Positions 15,825 through 22,896 of a DNA stretch of 38,645 nt are shown here, in pieces (position 1 is the stretch's first letter; each line of letters starts with the position of its first letter). Where the stretch lies: contig CAJMQS010000020.1 of assembly GCA_905215645.1 (NCBI GenBank), forward strand, positions 1 to 38,645, given 5' to 3'. The translations under genes and the position numbers were made by a program. Source of the stretch: an uncultured bacterium. GTDB lineage: Bacteria > Bacillota > Negativicutes > Acidaminococcales > Acidaminococcaceae. The notes beneath the pieces are model-generated. The model was given only the letters and a program-made list of their open reading frames with translations, had not been told where the DNA came from and searched no databases.

Positions 15825-16148
15825 ATGACAGACAATCCTTGGCTGATTATGGTGATCAATATGACCATCGTATTCGGTGTGCTGATTGTGCTGGGGATCC
15901 TGATGAACATCATCCATGCCATCGACCCCACCAAGAAAGTGCAAGGAAAAAAAAAGCCTGTAGTTGCTAAGCCGGCCGCTTCTGCCGCAGCCAGCAAACG
16001 ACAGGACGAAGAAAAGGTGGCTGCAATGGCAGCGGTCCTGGCCATGGTCCAGGATGAAGATGATATGATCGCAGCGGCTCTCACGGCTGCCATCGCCGAA
16101 CACAAAAAGAAGATGGAACCCATGGCGCTGCCTCATCATTTCTTTTAA
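15825..16148 (+). CDS. gcdD: Sodium-pumping decarboxylase, delta subunit (OadG/GcdD family)
   Basis: This 107-residue protein has one N-terminal transmembrane helix (about residues 6-28) followed by a short lysine-rich, alanine-rich linker and a charged C-terminal helix. That is the pattern of delta (gamma in oxaloacetate decarboxylase) subunits, which hold the carboxyltransferase and the biotin carrier to the membrane beta subunit. A GAGGTG at 15810-15815 precedes ATG 15825. The gene sits between the carboxyltransferase and the biotin-carrier gene. It matches the subunit set of Acidaminococcus glutaconyl-CoA decarboxylase, hence the symbol. Sequence conservation in this family is low, so size, topology and position carry the call. 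Confidence 0.85.
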   Translation: MTDNPWLIMVINMTIVFGVLIVLGILMNIIHAIDPTKKVQGKKKPVVAKPAASAAASKRQDEEKVAAMAAVLAMVQDEDDMIAAALTAAIAEHKKKMEPMALPHHFF

Positions 16149-16170
16149 CAGGCTGTTGAGGGACAGCCTG
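16149..16170 (+). promoter_or_regulatory. Intercistronic hairpin between gcdD and gcdC
   Basis: CAGGCTGT (16149-16156) and ACAGCCTG (16163-16170) form a perfect 8-bp stem with a 6-nt loop, starting right after the gcdD stop. There is no T-run. It may stabilise the downstream mRNA and so raise the biotin carrier level. Confidence 0.45.
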
Positions 16171-16218
16171 CAAACTGTGGATTTTACTGTTCAAGAACAA
16201 TTTTAGGAGGGTATTCTC

Positions 16219-16659
16219 ATGAGAAAATTCAATGTTAACGTTAACGGCACTGTGTACACTGTAGAAGTTGAAGAAGTCGGCGGCGCTGTCACCGCAGCTC
16301 CTGCTGCTCCTGCTGCTCCGGCCGCTCCCGCTGCTGCTCCTGTAGCCGCTCCTGCCGCAGCTCCTGCTCCGGCTGCCGCTCCTGCTCCGGCTCCCGCCGC
16401 TGCTCCCGCTCCTGCCGCTAAACCGGCTGCCGCTCCTGCTCCTGCCGGCGCTGTGACGGTGGAAGCTCCTATGCCTGGGAAGATCCTGTCCGTTAACGTA
16501 AAAGCTGGCGATAAAGTGGAAGCCGGCGATGTTCTGCTGATCCTGGAAGCTATGAAGATGCAGAACGAAATCATGGCTCCTGAAGATGGTACGGTTTCCG
16601 AAGTCCGCGTCAACGCTGGCGATACCGTAACCACCGGCGACGTAATGGTCATTCTCTAA
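16219..16659 (+). CDS. gcdC: Biotin carrier subunit of the sodium-pumping decarboxylase (gamma)
   Basis: The 146-residue protein carries the carboxyl group on biotin between the carboxyltransferase and the membrane pump. Residues 1-22 form a short conserved N-terminal segment. About 23-80 is a nearly pure Ala-Pro linker, a long flexible tether. About 80-146 is the biotinyl domain. The biotinylated residue is Lys113 in LEAMKMQNEI. The start at ATG 16219 follows TTTAGGAGGG. The gene lies between the delta and beta subunit genes. No second biotin carrier gene is present near the hydroxyglutarate operon, so this subunit probably also serves GcdA. Confidence 0.93.
   Translation: MRKFNVNVNGTVYTVEVEEVGGAVTAAPAAPAAPAAPAAAPVAAPAAAPAPAAAPAPAPAAAPAPAAKPAAAPAPAGAVTVEAPMPGKILSVNVKAGDKVEAGDVLLILEAMKMQNEIMAPEDGTVSEVRVNAGDTVTTGDVMVIL
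16288..16445. repeat. Ala/Pro-coding low-complexity tract in gcdC
   Basis: Repeated GCT/GCC/CCT/CCG codons encode the flexible linker. The tract is internally repetitive, so its length may vary between strains by slippage. Confidence 0.75.
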
Positions 16660-16692
16660 TTGCGTCTCCGCTCATAAAGGAGGATTTGTTAC

Positions 16693-17820
16693 ATGGATGC
16701 TTTTGTGGTAGCCCTGACCTCTGTCATCCAAGACAGTGGTTTCGTGGCTTTTACCTGGGGCAATGCCGTCATGATGCTGGTAGGCTGCGTACTGCTCTAT
16801 CTGGCCATCGTGAAGGGCTTTGAACCCTTGCTGCTGAGCCCGATTGCTTTCGGGTGCATTCTGGCCAACGTGCCCCGTACCGGTTTCGAGACGGACCCTG
16901 GCGTAATGCAGCTGATCCTGGGCGGGATCAAATACGAAGTCTTCCCTCCGCTGATTTTCATGGGCGTAGGTGCCATGACGGACTTTGGTCCCCTGATTGC
17001 CAACCCCAAGACCCTGCTGCTGGGCGCTGCTGCTCAGATCGGTGTGTTCGTTGCACTGCTGGGTGCTATGCTCCTGGGCTTTGATGTGAAGGAAGCTTCC
17101 GCCATCGGGATCATCGGGGGGGCTGACGGCCCGACTTCCATTTACCTGGCTTCTAAGATGGCTCCCCATCTGCTGGGTGCCATCGCCGTGGCTGCCTACT
17201 CTTACATGTCCCTGGTGCCGCTGATTCAGCCCCCTGTGATGAAGCTGTTCACTTCTAAAAAAGAACGCTGCATCAAGATGGCTCAGCTGCGTACGGTGAC
17301 CCACTTCGAAAAAGTGGTGTTCCCCATTGTCTGCACCATTTTCATTTCCCTGCTGCTGCCTTCCGTCTGCTCTTTGATCGGGATGCTGATGCTGGGGAAC
17401 CTGTTCACGGAATCCGGCTGTATGGACCGTCTGTCTGACACGGCACAAAATGCCCTGATGAACAGCGTGACCATCATGCTGGCTACCGGTACTGGCCTGA
17501 CCATGAAAGCTGAAAGCTTCCTGACGGTCCAGACCATCGAAATCATCTGCCTGGGTCTGGTTGCCTTCATCGGCGGTACTGCCGGCGGCGTGCTGTTCGG
17601 CAAGCTGATGTGCAAACTGGATGGCGGCAAGACCAACCCGCTGATCGGCTCTGCCGGTGTATCCGCAGTACCTATGGCTGCCCGTGTGTCCCAGGTCGTG
17701 GGACAGCAGGCCAACCCTGGGAACTTCCTGCTGATGCATGCCATGGGCCCCAACGTGGCCGGGGTTATCGGTACGGCTGTTGCAGCCGGTACCATGCTGG
17801 CTATGGTCGGTCCCAAATAA
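16693..17820 (+). CDS. gcdB: Sodium-translocating decarboxylase, beta subunit
   Basis: The beta subunit is the integral membrane part that decarboxylates carboxybiotin and pumps Na+ outward. The 375-residue protein has about nine to eleven hydrophobic segments. It carries both signatures of the OadB/GcdB/MmdB family: GGADGPTSIY with Asp145, and NPLIGSAGVSAVPMAARV with Ser320 and Ser324, corresponding to the Na+-binding residues known in oxaloacetate decarboxylase. The start at ATG 16693 has AAAGGAGG upstream. It is the last gene of its operon, ending at a UUCG-looped terminator. With GcdD and GcdC it forms the only membrane module in the window. Confidence 0.95.
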   Translation: MDAFVVALTSVIQDSGFVAFTWGNAVMMLVGCVLLYLAIVKGFEPLLLSPIAFGCILANVPRTGFETDPGVMQLILGGIKYEVFPPLIFMGVGAMTDFGPLIANPKTLLLGAAAQIGVFVALLGAMLLGFDVKEASAIGIIGGADGPTSIYLASKMAPHLLGAIAVAAYSYMSLVPLIQPPVMKLFTSKKERCIKMAQLRTVTHFEKVVFPIVCTIFISLLLPSVCSLIGMLMLGNLFTESGCMDRLSDTAQNALMNSVTIMLATGTGLTMKAESFLTVQTIEIICLGLVAFIGGTAGGVLFGKLMCKLDGGKTNPLIGSAGVSAVPMAARVSQVVGQQANPGNFLLMHAMGPNVAGVIGTAVAAGTMLAMVGPK

Positions 17821-17836
17821 AAAACGGAAGTTTTTT

Positions 17837-17867
17837 GAGCTGTTGCTTCGGCAGCAGCTCTTTTTTT
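17837..17867 (+). terminator. Intrinsic terminator after gcdB
   Basis: GAGCTGTTGC (17837-17846) and GCAGCAGCTC (17851-17860) form a 10-bp stem with one G-T pair and a TTCG tetraloop, followed by seven T residues. The core is almost the same as in the terminator of the hydroxyglutarate operon at 38561-38596. Confidence 0.95.
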
Positions 17868-17898
17868 GCAGAAAACACCTTTCTATTAAAGGATTTTT

Positions 17899-17907
17899 TG
17901 TTATAAT
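17899..17907 (+). promoter_or_regulatory. Extended -10 promoter for the mre-region operon
   Basis: TGT-TATAAT (17899-17907) is a full extended -10. The -35 is poor, as often with this type. Transcription would start near 17914, downstream of the ATG at 17910, so the first gene must use a later start. Confidence 0.6.
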
Positions 17908-17954
17908 AAATGGGATATGTTTTTTTCAATGAAGAACGAGCAAAGGAGAAGAAG

Positions 17955-18452
17955 TTGGAAGGATACAAGGAATTTTCAGAGAGCAGCCCTGGACGGAAAA
18001 TGTACCAGTGGGGAGCCCTGGCACTGATCGCCGTGAGTTGGGCCTATGAAGGATACCATACCTTTGCCCTGGGACAGTTCAGCCTGATGGGCTGGGGGTA
18101 CAACATCCTGTTCGTCATCCTTTGGTGCTGGCGCTGTCTTTTCCAGTACAGCCTCCAATTGACCGGGAACCGGCTGATCGTGGTCATGTACGGCTTGGGC
18201 ATGGAACGGCGGATGACTGTCTATCTGAAAGATCTGGAAAGCTTTTCCAATCACTACAAAAAGAGTTTCTTCCGAAAAACCGCTATCAAGAAGTACGTGC
18301 ATCGGTATTCTTCTCTGGATCCCCGTCCCCAGAGGATCCTGGTCTACCGGGAACAGGGAAAACTCTGCGCCCTGCTGTTCAAATCCAGCGATGCACTGAT
18401 CGACCAGCTGGCCCGGCGGTATCCCAACCAGTTTTTAGATTTTCCAGAATAA
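17955..18452 (+). CDS. Uncharacterised membrane protein with a bacterial PH-like tail
   Basis: I do not recognise a named family. The protein is 165 residues from TTG 17955, which has AAAGGAG (17942-17948) 6 nt upstream. An ATG at 17910 is in frame but lies at the promoter's -10 edge and has no ribosome binding site. Residues about 17-36 and 42-60 form two membrane helices with a short loop. The rest is a soluble beta-rich domain (LTGNRLIVVMYGLGMERRMTVYLKDLESF) resembling the PH-like domains of YcxB/YdbT-type proteins. It heads the 14-gene operon, with an RseC-like membrane protein next. The location suggests a role at the membrane, but no function can be assigned. Confidence 0.7.
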   Translation: MEGYKEFSESSPGRKMYQWGALALIAVSWAYEGYHTFALGQFSLMGWGYNILFVILWCWRCLFQYSLQLTGNRLIVVMYGLGMERRMTVYLKDLESFSNHYKKSFFRKTAIKKYVHRYSSLDPRPQRILVYREQGKLCALLFKSSDALIDQLARRYPNQFLDFPE

Positions 18453-18465
18453 AGGAGTTAAGGAC

Positions 18466-18897
18466 ATGAGCAACATCTATGTGGGAAAAATCATTGCGGT
18501 GAACAAACAGCGCGCCAAAGTAAAGATTGAACAGAGACCGGGAGAACAGCGGCCGAAACTGCTGGACTGCTGGAATGCCTGCAAAGCCAAACAGGGGACC
18601 CGGGTCATCGTGGGGAAACAGACCCTGGATGAGAAAAAAATGAAGATGATCGTTTGGGGGATCCCCGCTCTGACGGCTGTAGCCGGAGCTGCTTTCGGCC
18701 GGGCCATTGCCCATTTCTTCTCCATCCCGGTCTGGCAGATGGTTGTGCTCAGCATGGTGGTATGGCTGGCCCTGGGGCTGTACTATGCCCGGAATTTCCG
18801 GAAGAGCGTCCATGCCAAAGTGGAACAATGGACCATCACCGGTTATTACAGTGATGGCGAGATCTATGATGCCAAGGGGAAAAAAGTGGAGGTCTGA
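18466..18897 (+). CDS. RseC/MucC-like membrane protein
   Basis: This 143-residue protein resembles the RseC/MucC (SoxR-reducing-type) family. A soluble N-terminal domain (residues 1-60, with YVGKIIAVNKQRAKVKIEQ) contains a spaced cysteine pair (DCWNAC). Two transmembrane helices (about 64-85 and 90-108) and a charged tail follow. In other bacteria RseC-like proteins modulate the SigE/RseA pathway or assist Rnf-type redox complexes. There is no sigma factor or Rnf gene here. The start at ATG 18466 has AAAGGAG upstream. It lies 13 nt after the PH-like gene and 3 nt before the DUF4321 gene. Confidence 0.65.
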   Translation: MSNIYVGKIIAVNKQRAKVKIEQRPGEQRPKLLDCWNACKAKQGTRVIVGKQTLDEKKMKMIVWGIPALTAVAGAAFGRAIAHFFSIPVWQMVVLSMVVWLALGLYYARNFRKSVHAKVEQWTITGYYSDGEIYDAKGKKVEV

Positions 18898-18900
18898 CCG

Positions 18901-19164
18901 ATGCTGGGGAAAAATCATCTGACCCTGCTCCTGGTCCTGGCCGCAGGAGCTGTCATCGGAGGACTCCTGGGGGACAGCCTGCAGGCTTCCCAGCCTCTGG
19001 GCTGGGCCACCGATTATCTGGTACGGAAATACCAAGTGCTCACCATTCCTCCGTCGGTTTTTGACCTGTATATTGCGAAACTGACTGTGGGACTGGATTT
19101 TTCCCCCAATCTGGCAGCAATCCTGGGCATGATCCTGGCAGGGATCCTGTTCCATAAATTTTAG
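18901..19164 (+). CDS. DUF4321-like small membrane protein
   Basis: The 87-residue protein has two hydrophobic helices, at about 8-27 (with GAVIGGLLGD) and 66-85, joined by a polar stretch rich in Leu, Pro and aromatic residues. Its size, the glycine motif in helix one and its place directly before maf agree with the DUF4321 family, common in Firmicutes. The function is unknown. It starts 3 nt after the RseC-like stop, so it is probably translationally coupled. The stop lies 9 nt before maf and shares the maf ribosome binding site region (AGGAGG). Confidence 0.75.
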   Translation: MLGKNHLTLLLVLAAGAVIGGLLGDSLQASQPLGWATDYLVRKYQVLTIPPSVFDLYIAKLTVGLDFSPNLAAILGMILAGILFHKF

Positions 19165-19173
19165 GAGGCGCCC

Positions 19174-19785
19174 ATGGAATTGATTCTGGCATCCGGCTCT
19201 CCCCGACGCTTGGAACTGCTCCGGCAGATCGGCTTGGAGCCTCGTGTGGTGGTGAGCCGCAGTGAAGAAGAGAAAACGGACCGGGATCCGGCCCGGCTGG
19301 TCTGTCATAATGCCTTGGCCAAAGGACAGGACGTGTGCAGTCAGCTGGGAGACCAGATTCCCATCCTGGCGGCAGATACAGTGGTGGCTTTGGACGGCGA
19401 AATCTTGGGGAAACCCAAGGACCGGAAGGAAGCTGCTGCCATGCTCCGGAAACTCAGCGGAAGGAGCCATCAGGTCCTTACGGGCCTGGCTCTGTTCTAT
19501 CGGGGAAAGGTACTGACCCATGTGGAGACCACCCAGGTGCAGTTTTCTCCGCTTTCTGAAAAAGACATCGAAGGATACATCCGTACTGGCGAGCCTCTGG
19601 ACAAGGCCGGAGCTTATGGCATCCAGGGGAGAGCCGCTCTTTTCATCCCGACCATCAACGGGTCCTACAGCAATGTGGTAGGACTTCCTTTAGCAGCCTT
19701 GAAAAAACTCTTTGCAGAACTGGATGTGACAGAAAATGACGCACTATCTCATACGGGAAATGCTTCCGGAGGAGCGGCCTCGTGA
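19174..19785 (+). CDS. maf: Maf-family nucleoside triphosphate pyrophosphatase
   Basis: Maf proteins hydrolyse non-standard or modified nucleoside triphosphates (dTTP/UTP or m7GTP-type) to monophosphates, and overproduction blocks septation in Bacillus. The 203-residue protein begins with the family's ASGSPRRLELL loop, has the catalytic ADTVV (Asp68), the KDRKEAAAML region, and the C-terminal DKAGAYGIQGRA and INGSYSNVVGLPL blocks. The start at ATG 19174 has AGGAGG just upstream. The last 50 nt overlap the radC start in another frame. Its place before radC-mreBCD is the classical maf-radC-mre arrangement. Confidence 0.95.
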   Translation: MELILASGSPRRLELLRQIGLEPRVVVSRSEEEKTDRDPARLVCHNALAKGQDVCSQLGDQIPILAADTVVALDGEILGKPKDRKEAAAMLRKLSGRSHQVLTGLALFYRGKVLTHVETTQVQFSPLSEKDIEGYIRTGEPLDKAGAYGIQGRAALFIPTINGSYSNVVGLPLAALKKLFAELDVTENDALSHTGNASGGAAS

Positions 19786-20422
19786 ACGGCTGATGGCCCA
19801 TGGACCGGAGGCCCTGACCATTACGGAACTGCTGGCGATCTTGATCGGCAGCGGACGGAAAGACCATTCGGCCCTGGATATCGCCCGGGAACTGACCGGG
19901 GATCTCATGAAGGATGCCCGGTTGGCCCGGACCCAGGATGTCCGGGAACTGACCCGGATTCCAGGAATCGGGCCGGCCAAGGCGGCGGTGATCCTGGCGG
20001 CTCTGGAACTGGGGCGCAGGCTGGCGGAAGCAGAAAGCCAGCCTTTCCAGGCCATCCATTGCCCGGAAGACGGGGCCATGCTGGTGATGCCCCGGCTCCG
20101 GTACGAAACCCATGAACATTTCCTGGTGATGCTGCTGAACAGCAAAGGAAAAGTCACCGGCATCGAGCCGGTTTCGGAAGGTTCTCTCAATGCTTCGGTG
20201 GTCCATCCTCGGGAAGCTTTTGCACCGGCGTTGCTCCACCATGCGGCCGCCATCCTGGCAGTCCACAACCATCCCTCCGGGGATCCTACGCCCAGCCGGG
20301 AGGACAGGGAACTGACGAAGACACTCTGGGAAACGGGAAAAGTCATGGGGATCCCTCTGGTGGATCATCTGATCATCGGGGACGGGATTTATTACAGTTT
20401 CAAAGAACACGGTTTGATGTAA
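19736..20422 (+). CDS. radC: RadC/JAMM-family DNA repair-associated protein
   Basis: The 228-residue protein has a helix-hairpin-helix in the first third (VRELTRIPGIGPAKAAVILAALELG) and a C-terminal JAMM metalloprotease-like domain with HNHPSGDPTPSREDRE (His177, His179, Ser and Asp). The JAMM core is intact, so a metal site is likely. The biological role of RadC is still unclear; the old link to repair rests on a misassigned mutation. The start at ATG 19736 gives MTHYLIREMLPEERPRERL, with the family's typical PEERPRERL close to the N terminus. It overlaps maf by 50 nt, so translation is probably coupled. An ATG at 19760 is the alternative start. Confidence 0.93.
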   Translation: MTHYLIREMLPEERPRERLMAHGPEALTITELLAILIGSGRKDHSALDIARELTGDLMKDARLARTQDVRELTRIPGIGPAKAAVILAALELGRRLAEAESQPFQAIHCPEDGAMLVMPRLRYETHEHFLVMLLNSKGKVTGIEPVSEGSLNASVVHPREAFAPALLHHAAAILAVHNHPSGDPTPSREDRELTKTLWETGKVMGIPLVDHLIIGDGIYYSFKEHGLM

Positions 20423-20438
20423 AAGGGGGTAGAAGGGA

Positions 20439-21470
20439 ATGCTGGATCTGCTGGGATCGTTCTCCACGGACATGGGGGTGGATCTGGGGACGGATCATAC
20501 CCGGATCTGTCTGAAGGAAGAGGGAATCATCCTGGATGAGCCGTCTGTGGTGACGGTGGAGACCCGCCGGGGGAAGATCCTGGCCCAGGGAAAAGAAGCC
20601 CGGCAGATGCAGGGACGGACCCCGTCTGGGATCGAGGTGAAACGGCCTCTCCAGGATGGGGTCATCGCGGATTTCGACTATGCCAAGCTCATGCTGAGAG
20701 GGTTCCTGCACCAGGCTCTGGGCAGACGGCCCCTGCTCCGACCCCGGCTGGTGATCAGTGTCCCCTGTGGGGTCAACAGCGTGGAACGGCGGGCCGTCCT
20801 GGATGCGGCTATGGAAGCCGGCGCTGGGGAAGCGTATCTATTGGAGGCCCCTTTGGCAGCGGCCCTGGGCGCCGGGATCCCGGTACGGGAAGCCAAGGCC
20901 TGCATGGTGGTGGAACTGGGTGCAGGGGCTACGGAAGCCGCCGTATTGGCCCAGGGGAAGGTGGCCCTTTCCCGGCTGCTCCGGTGCGGAGGCCGGAGCT
21001 TGGATGATGCCCTTGTCCAGTACAGCAAGAAAAAGTATAATCTTCTTATCGGGAGCCTCCAGGCCGAGCAGGCGAAAATCGAAATCGGAACGGTGCGGGA
21101 AACAGCTCCGCCGGCTTTTATGGACCTGCGGGGAAGAGACCTGATCACCGGCTTGCCCCGGAGTGTGACCATAGACCAGAACCAGATGCGGGAAGCCCTG
21201 TGGGAACCGGTCCATCGAATGGTGGATTGTGTCCGTACTCTGTTGGAACAGCTCCCGGATCTTTTAGCCCGGGAGGTGGCGGAACAGGGTATCGTCCTTA
21301 CTGGCGGAGGGGCCCTGCTGCGGAATTTTGACTGGCTGCTGGGCCGGGAAACCGGCCTAAAGGTCTGGGTGGCGGAAGATGCCCTTTCCTGTGTGGCCAA
21401 GGGGACCGGCATTGCAGCCGGCCATATGAATCTGTTCCGGAGAGGGCAGCGCCTTCGCCGGAATGTATAA
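20439..21470 (+). CDS. mreB: MreB-family cell-shape protein with altered active site
   Basis: MreB polymerises under the membrane and directs the elongation machinery. The 343-residue length, the RPLQDGVIADF block, the KIEIG block and the GIVLTGGGALLRNFDWLL block fit MreB well. The nucleotide site is unusual. Phosphate-1 DLGT is kept. The catalytic glutamate that precedes the proline in the usual IEEPMAAA is Ala137 here (LLEAPLAAA). The usual VVDIGGGTTE is VVELGAGATE, with Asp replaced by Glu159. ATP hydrolysis is therefore likely weakened. The start at ATG 20439 follows a GAAGGG-type site. mreC follows at once, so it occupies the normal mreB position. Confidence 0.9.
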   Translation: MLDLLGSFSTDMGVDLGTDHTRICLKEEGIILDEPSVVTVETRRGKILAQGKEARQMQGRTPSGIEVKRPLQDGVIADFDYAKLMLRGFLHQALGRRPLLRPRLVISVPCGVNSVERRAVLDAAMEAGAGEAYLLEAPLAAALGAGIPVREAKACMVVELGAGATEAAVLAQGKVALSRLLRCGGRSLDDALVQYSKKKYNLLIGSLQAEQAKIEIGTVRETAPPAFMDLRGRDLITGLPRSVTIDQNQMREALWEPVHRMVDCVRTLLEQLPDLLAREVAEQGIVLTGGGALLRNFDWLLGRETGLKVWVAEDALSCVAKGTGIAAGHMNLFRRGQRLRRNV

Positions 21471-21484
21471 TAGGGAGAAGAGCA

Positions 21485-22375
21485 TTGCCTATGAGGAAGG
21501 AACAGAAAGTCAGACTGGGAGTCCTGCTGGTTGTCCTGCTGCTGGCAGGAAGCCTGCTTTGGGATGCATTCCACCGTTTTCCGGCTGTGAATACGGTGCT
21601 TTCCACACTGACCCGGCCCATCAGCTTTGTGGTGGGAGGGATCGGCAGTGGAGTGAAGGGCTCCGGGAACTATTTTGCGTCCAAATCTTCTCTGGAAAAG
21701 GAAAATGCGGCCCTGAAAAAAGAAAATGAAGAGCTCCGGCAGAGCAATGTGGAATTGATCGGCATGAAAGCAGAGAATGAACGGCTGGGGAAACTGCTGA
21801 AGTTCAGCAATCTCCATCCCCAGTGGAAGATGGTTTCCGCCCAGGTGATCAGCCGTGATCTGGGAGATTTCAAGGATGTGGTCCTCATCGATAAGGGTCA
21901 GGCAGACGGACTCCAGGTGAATATGCCTGTAGTCAATGCTTCTGGGCTCATCGGCATTGTGGACGGAGTCTATCCCCACATGGCCAAAGTCCTCTTGATT
22001 TCCAGTCCCCGCAGCCGGATCGGGGGACTGAACCTCCGGGGCGATTCCCGGGCTGCCGGCATCGTCAATGGGGTAGCCGGGCCGGATCTTCTGTTGGAAA
22101 TGCGCAACCTGAGCCGCAATGCGGATATCCTGCCGGGAGACACCATCGTGACCAGCGGGTACAGCGGTTACCATCCGGAAGGCCTGGTCATCGGTACCGT
22201 AGAAGATGTGCAGATGGATACGGGAGGGCTGACCAAAATGGCCACCATCGCTCCTTCTGTTGACTATGGGCATCTGGAAGAAGCCCGGGTCATCACCAAT
22301 TTCCAAGGCTTTGCCGATTTCCTGCGCAAGGAAGGGAAAGACCCGGATGCCCAGACCGGCAAAGGAGGGAAATGA
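21485..22375 (+). CDS. mreC: Rod shape-determining protein MreC
   Basis: MreC spans the inner membrane once and works outside it, linking MreB to PBP2 and RodA. The 296-residue protein has an N-terminal helix (about 12-28), a periplasmic coiled coil (about 60-105, with KENAALKKENEELRQSN), and the beta-rich MreC core (VVNASGLIGIVDGV, then PGDTIVTSGYSGYHPEGLVIGTV). The end is a short charged tail. The start is uncertain: TTG 21485 is 7 nt from AGGGAG (21472-21477), while ATG 21491 is 13 nt away. I chose the TTG on spacing. The stop overlaps the mreD start (ATGA). Confidence 0.94.
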   Translation: MPMRKEQKVRLGVLLVVLLLAGSLLWDAFHRFPAVNTVLSTLTRPISFVVGGIGSGVKGSGNYFASKSSLEKENAALKKENEELRQSNVELIGMKAENERLGKLLKFSNLHPQWKMVSAQVISRDLGDFKDVVLIDKGQADGLQVNMPVVNASGLIGIVDGVYPHMAKVLLISSPRSRIGGLNLRGDSRAAGIVNGVAGPDLLLEMRNLSRNADILPGDTIVTSGYSGYHPEGLVIGTVEDVQMDTGGLTKMATIAPSVDYGHLEEARVITNFQGFADFLRKEGKDPDAQTGKGGK

Positions 22376-22887
22376 TGGTACTGATCGGCTTTGCCTGGCT
22401 GCTGTTCACCTTATTCCTGTTCACGCTGGAAAATCACTGGTTCCTTTTCTTCAATACCACCCAGTCCCCAGACCTGCTGCTGCTGTTCCTCCTGCTCTAT
22501 GCCATGGACCAGGGGAAGCGGAAGGGCGCAGTGTACGGACTGGGTATTGGCGCTTTATTGGACGTTGTTACTTTCAGCTATTTTGGCTGGCATCTGGCAA
22601 CAAGGACGCTGATCGGTTATCTGGTGGGGAAGAACCGGATGAATATGTTCGCTGACCGGCTGCCCACCTATCTGATCCTTACCGGGATGGTCACTTTGCT
22701 GCTCCAGGTGGCACGGGGCCTGTTCCTGTGCGTGGCCCTGGGACGCTGGCTTCCCCTCCTGCCCCTGGCCGTGGCTACCCTGAAATGCATGGGCTGGAAT
22801 CTGATCGCTGCGCCCATCCTGTGGTTTTGCTATCACAAGCTGAAGAAACGGGTCCGCAGCCGTATGGATTATTATTATCATCTATAG
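22372..22887 (+). CDS. mreD: Rod shape-determining protein MreD
   Basis: The 171-residue protein has five or so transmembrane helices. MreD is part of the elongasome in the inner membrane. Sequence is poorly conserved in this family, but the size, topology, the helix pattern PDLLLLFLLLYAMDQGKRKG and the place between mreC and PBP2 fit well. Its ATG overlaps the mreC stop by 4 nt (ATGA). The PBP2 gene starts 9 nt after its stop. Confidence 0.9.
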   Translation: MMVLIGFAWLLFTLFLFTLENHWFLFFNTTQSPDLLLLFLLLYAMDQGKRKGAVYGLGIGALLDVVTFSYFGWHLATRTLIGYLVGKNRMNMFADRLPTYLILTGMVTLLLQVARGLFLCVALGRWLPLLPLAVATLKCMGWNLIAAPILWFCYHKLKKRVRSRMDYYYHL

Positions 22888-22896
22888 GAGTCTGCC

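Noticed and set aside
16203..16652. Ala/Gly-rich minus-strand frame opposite gcdC
   Set aside because: Mirror image of the Ala-Pro linker repeats; not a gene.
17910..17954. Upstream ATG for the PH-like protein
   Set aside because: It overlaps the end of the -10 region, would be upstream of the expected transcript start and has no ribosome binding site; TTG 17955 has both.
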